NCBI GenBank assembly: GCA_027021085.1 | Contig: JALUVB010000264.1 | Coordinates: forward strand, 1 to 7,903 | Length of the DNA: 7,903 nt | From: a bacterium | Lineage (GTDB): Bacteria; CAIJMQ01; JAADFP01 | Reading direction: 5' to 3' | Shown here: one piece after another, positions 6,076 through 7,903 of the stretch | How the letters are laid out: each line of letters opens with the position of its first letter | How positions within the stretch are numbered: position 1 is the first letter of the stretch | Position numbers and translations under genes: made by a program | The notes under the pieces: model-generated | Databases searched by the model: none | Seen by the model: the letters and a program-made list of their open reading frames with translations, nothing else | Told to the model about the DNA's origin: nothing

Positions 6076-7903
6076 TATTTGCTTTAAACTCTTTAAGTTT
6101 CTCTTCTTTTTCTTTCCTAATTTTTTCCGCTTCTGCCGCGGTGCGCACGATATGGGGAGTGATAAAGATAACCAGGTTCCTTTTTTCCGAGGTAGTTTCT
6201 TTGCGCCTGAAGAAATATCCCAGGAGGGGAATATCGCCCAGAATGGGCACCTTGCTTATTACCTCGGTCTTATCATTTCTCATCAACCCCCCTATAACCA
6301 ACGTGGCCTTGTCCTGCACGGTAACGGTAGTTTCAGCTTCCCGCTTGTTTGTTACCGGAGCCTCTGCAGTGAGGGATTGCGGGGTTAAGTTGGTGACTTT
6401 CTGGTGAATTTTTAACCTTACCATGCCTTCCTGGTTTATGTGGGGAGTGATGGTGAGAATTATTCCCACGTCACGGTATTCGTAGCTTCTCACTACTGTC
6501 TCCTGTTCGGTAATGCGGGAGGAGGTTACAAAAGGTACATTTTTCCCTACCACAATCTTGGCTTCTTCATTATCCATGGTAAGAAGGTGGGGAGTGGAAA
6601 GGACATTGAATCCAGTGTTTTTCTGGTATGCCTGCAGTAATCCGCCCAGCGTGCCTCCTTTTAAATATCCTATAAGTAATCCGCTCATCCCCGCAACTGT
6701 TTCCTCGGGCTTGGCGTAATTCATTTTGAACTTTGTCCCTCCAGCTACTTCTACTTCTCCTTTCTGTTTGGTTCCTGCCCATTCCACCCCTAAATTGAAC
6801 AGTTTCTCCGCATTAATATCGGCGATAATTGCTTCCACCAGGACCTGTGCTCGCATTATATCCAGTTTTTTTATAACCTTTTCAATATCTTCGTATTCCT
6901 GGGGTGAAGCGCTGATAATCAAGGAGTTTGTTGCTTTGTCAGCTACTATGCTTATTGGTTGTTTGAGTCCTGAAGAGCTGGCAGTTTGTCTGCCTTTTTT
7001 TAGAATAGAAGTTGAGGTAAGTACCTTTGCTACATCTTCAGCATCAGCATTTTCCAGGTAGTAAACCTGTATTCTCTCCTTGCCCCTGGGTGCTGGAATA
7101 TCCAGTTTTCTTACCAATTTCTTTATTCTTTCCATATCCGGCGTGCTTGCCACCACGATTAAAGAATTCGTTCTTTCATCCGGGATTATCCGGGGCTGGG
7201 AAGGGAGCGAAGGAATAGTCACGGTAGAGCGTACCCGTGATGAGCCCCTGTAACTCCGGGAAGGGGGGAGCTTGCCTGCCGTGCTCTCCAGGACCTGAGT
7301 AATTGATTGGGCTACCTGGGTGGCAGAAGCAAATTCCAGGGAAATGATTTCTGTTTCCATCCTTGCACTTGGTTGGTCAAGTTTATTTATTACCGTAAGT
7401 ATCCTTTTAATATTGGAGGCATAGTCGCTGATAATGAGGGTGTTGGTGGGTGCATAGGAGGTGAGGTGTCCGTCAGGGGTAATCAGGGGGGAGAGAAGGG
7501 GGGTCAGCTGGGTTACCTCTGCATATTCCAGGGGAACCAACTGGGTCAACATCCTGTCCTCGGAAACAATTTCCCTTGCTTCTTTCCCGATATTTACGGG
7601 CAGGGGGGATTGTTTCGCTTCTCGTGCCGGGATGATTTTGATTACTTCGCCAGAGGGAATGGCTACCAGCCCTTTTATCTCCAATATGGATTCAAATACT
7701 TTGTACACTTCGTCAGTAGGAATTTTTGTGGGAGAAATAATAGTTACTTTTCCCCTTACCTGGTCGCTTAAAAGGAAGTTTTTCCCGGTAACCTCAGAGA
7801 CGAACTTGGTAACCACGTTTATATCTACCCCGTTGAAATTTATGGATACCAATTCTTTTTCTTTGCCTATAGAGTAAGAAGTTATAAAGAATAGTAAGCA
7901 CAA
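6062..7903 (-). CDS. gspD: Type II secretion outer-membrane secretin GspD (5' partial)
   Basis: GspD forms the multimeric gated channel in the outer membrane through which folded proteins leave the periplasm. The frame is open to the right edge. The first visible codon is TTG, but residues 1-12 are hydrophobic and look like the end of a signal peptide, so the real start is probably a short way outside the window. In visible numbering the domains are N0 (about 17-92), N1 (117-178), N2 (183-270), N3 (275-350) and the secretin barrel (about 353-585). The barrel carries VLSTPHLLTMDNEEA at 434-448, VIGGL at 536-540 and the family signature VPILGDIPLLGYFF at 552-565. Four N domains with no visible AMIN domain favour GspD over the pilus secretin PilQ. 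N2 holds a Ser/Arg/Pro-rich loop (205-237). The C-terminus is a short charged helix (about 588-606) rather than a full pilotin-binding S-domain. It leads the D-E-F operon in this window. Confidence 0.95.
   Translation of the reverse strand: MCLLFFITSYSIGKEKELVSINFNGVDINVVTKFVSEVTGKNFLLSDQVRGKVTIISPTKIPTDEVYKVFESILEIKGLVAIPSGEVIKIIPAREAKQSPLPVNIGKEAREIVSEDRMLTQLVPLEYAEVTQLTPLLSPLITPDGHLTSYAPTNTLIISDYASNIKRILTVINKLDQPSARMETEIISLEFASATQVAQSITQVLESTAGKLPPSRSYRGSSRVRSTVTIPSLPSQPRIIPDERTNSLIVVASTPDMERIKKLVRKLDIPAPRGKERIQVYYLENADAEDVAKVLTSTSILKKGRQTASSSGLKQPISIVADKATNSLIISASPQEYEDIEKVIKKLDIMRAQVLVEAIIADINAEKLFNLGVEWAGTKQKGEVEVAGGTKFKMNYAKPEETVAGMSGLLIGYLKGGTLGGLLQAYQKNTGFNVLSTPHLLTMDNEEAKIVVGKNVPFVTSSRITEQETVVRSYEYRDVGIILTITPHINQEGMVRLKIHQKVTNLTPQSLTAEAPVTNKREAETTVTVQDKATLVIGGLMRNDKTEVISKVPILGDIPLLGYFFRRKETTSEKRNLVIFITPHIVRTAAEAEKIRKEKEEKLKEFKANNAKS

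Noticed and set aside
7307-7771. Overlapping plus-strand open frames of 154 and 138 codons across gspD
   Set aside because: Gly/Phe-rich or Ser/Thr-rich antisense translations of N-domain coding sequence; no supporting motif.
2260-7790. Recurring TTTTTCCCGG-like words on the plus strand
   Set aside because: Most copies lie in coding sequence at irregular spacing and reflect common codons such as Lys, Arg, Glu and Gly read on the minus strand; no array or site pattern.

Overview
The window comes from a double-membraned (diderm) bacterium, because it carries the core of a type II secretion system including an outer-membrane secretin. Base composition looks moderate (mid-40s % GC by eye, not counted). 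The sequence does not fix the lineage; an uncultured or candidate phylum is possible but is only a guess. There are six protein genes, two of them cut by the window edges. I see no tRNA, rRNA, CRISPR array, transposase or other mobile element. No gap between genes exceeds 100 bases.

Left part, plus strand (1-2117): the end of a GT39-like polytopic membrane glycosyltransferase whose start lies before the window, then a 207-residue protein consisting of the DeoR-family sugar-phosphate sensor domain without the usual helix-turn-helix. Right part, minus strand (read from 7903 down to 2208): gspD (secretin, 5' end missing), gspE (secretion ATPase), gspF (inner-membrane platform protein) and dapA (first committed enzyme of lysine/diaminopimelate synthesis). 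gspD and gspE overlap by 14 bases, and gspE and gspF are 22 bases apart, so D-E-F look like one co-translated unit. dapA follows after a 99-base gap holding a small hairpin, and has its own strong ribosome binding site. It may be read through from the secretion operon or transcribed separately.

The two gene blocks converge at 2118-2207. That short gap holds a weak A/T inverted repeat and an array of degenerate 7-base repeats that runs into the end of dapA and supplies its stop codon. GspE would power assembly of a pseudopilus through GspF, pushing substrates through the GspD channel. The pseudopilins and the GspC/L/M parts are not in the window. The clearest oddities are the sensor-only DeoR protein, the heptamer array at the dapA terminus, and the step from gspF directly to dapA where a pseudopilin gene is often found. 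Nothing here looks like a wholly undescribed system; most of the window is conserved cell machinery.
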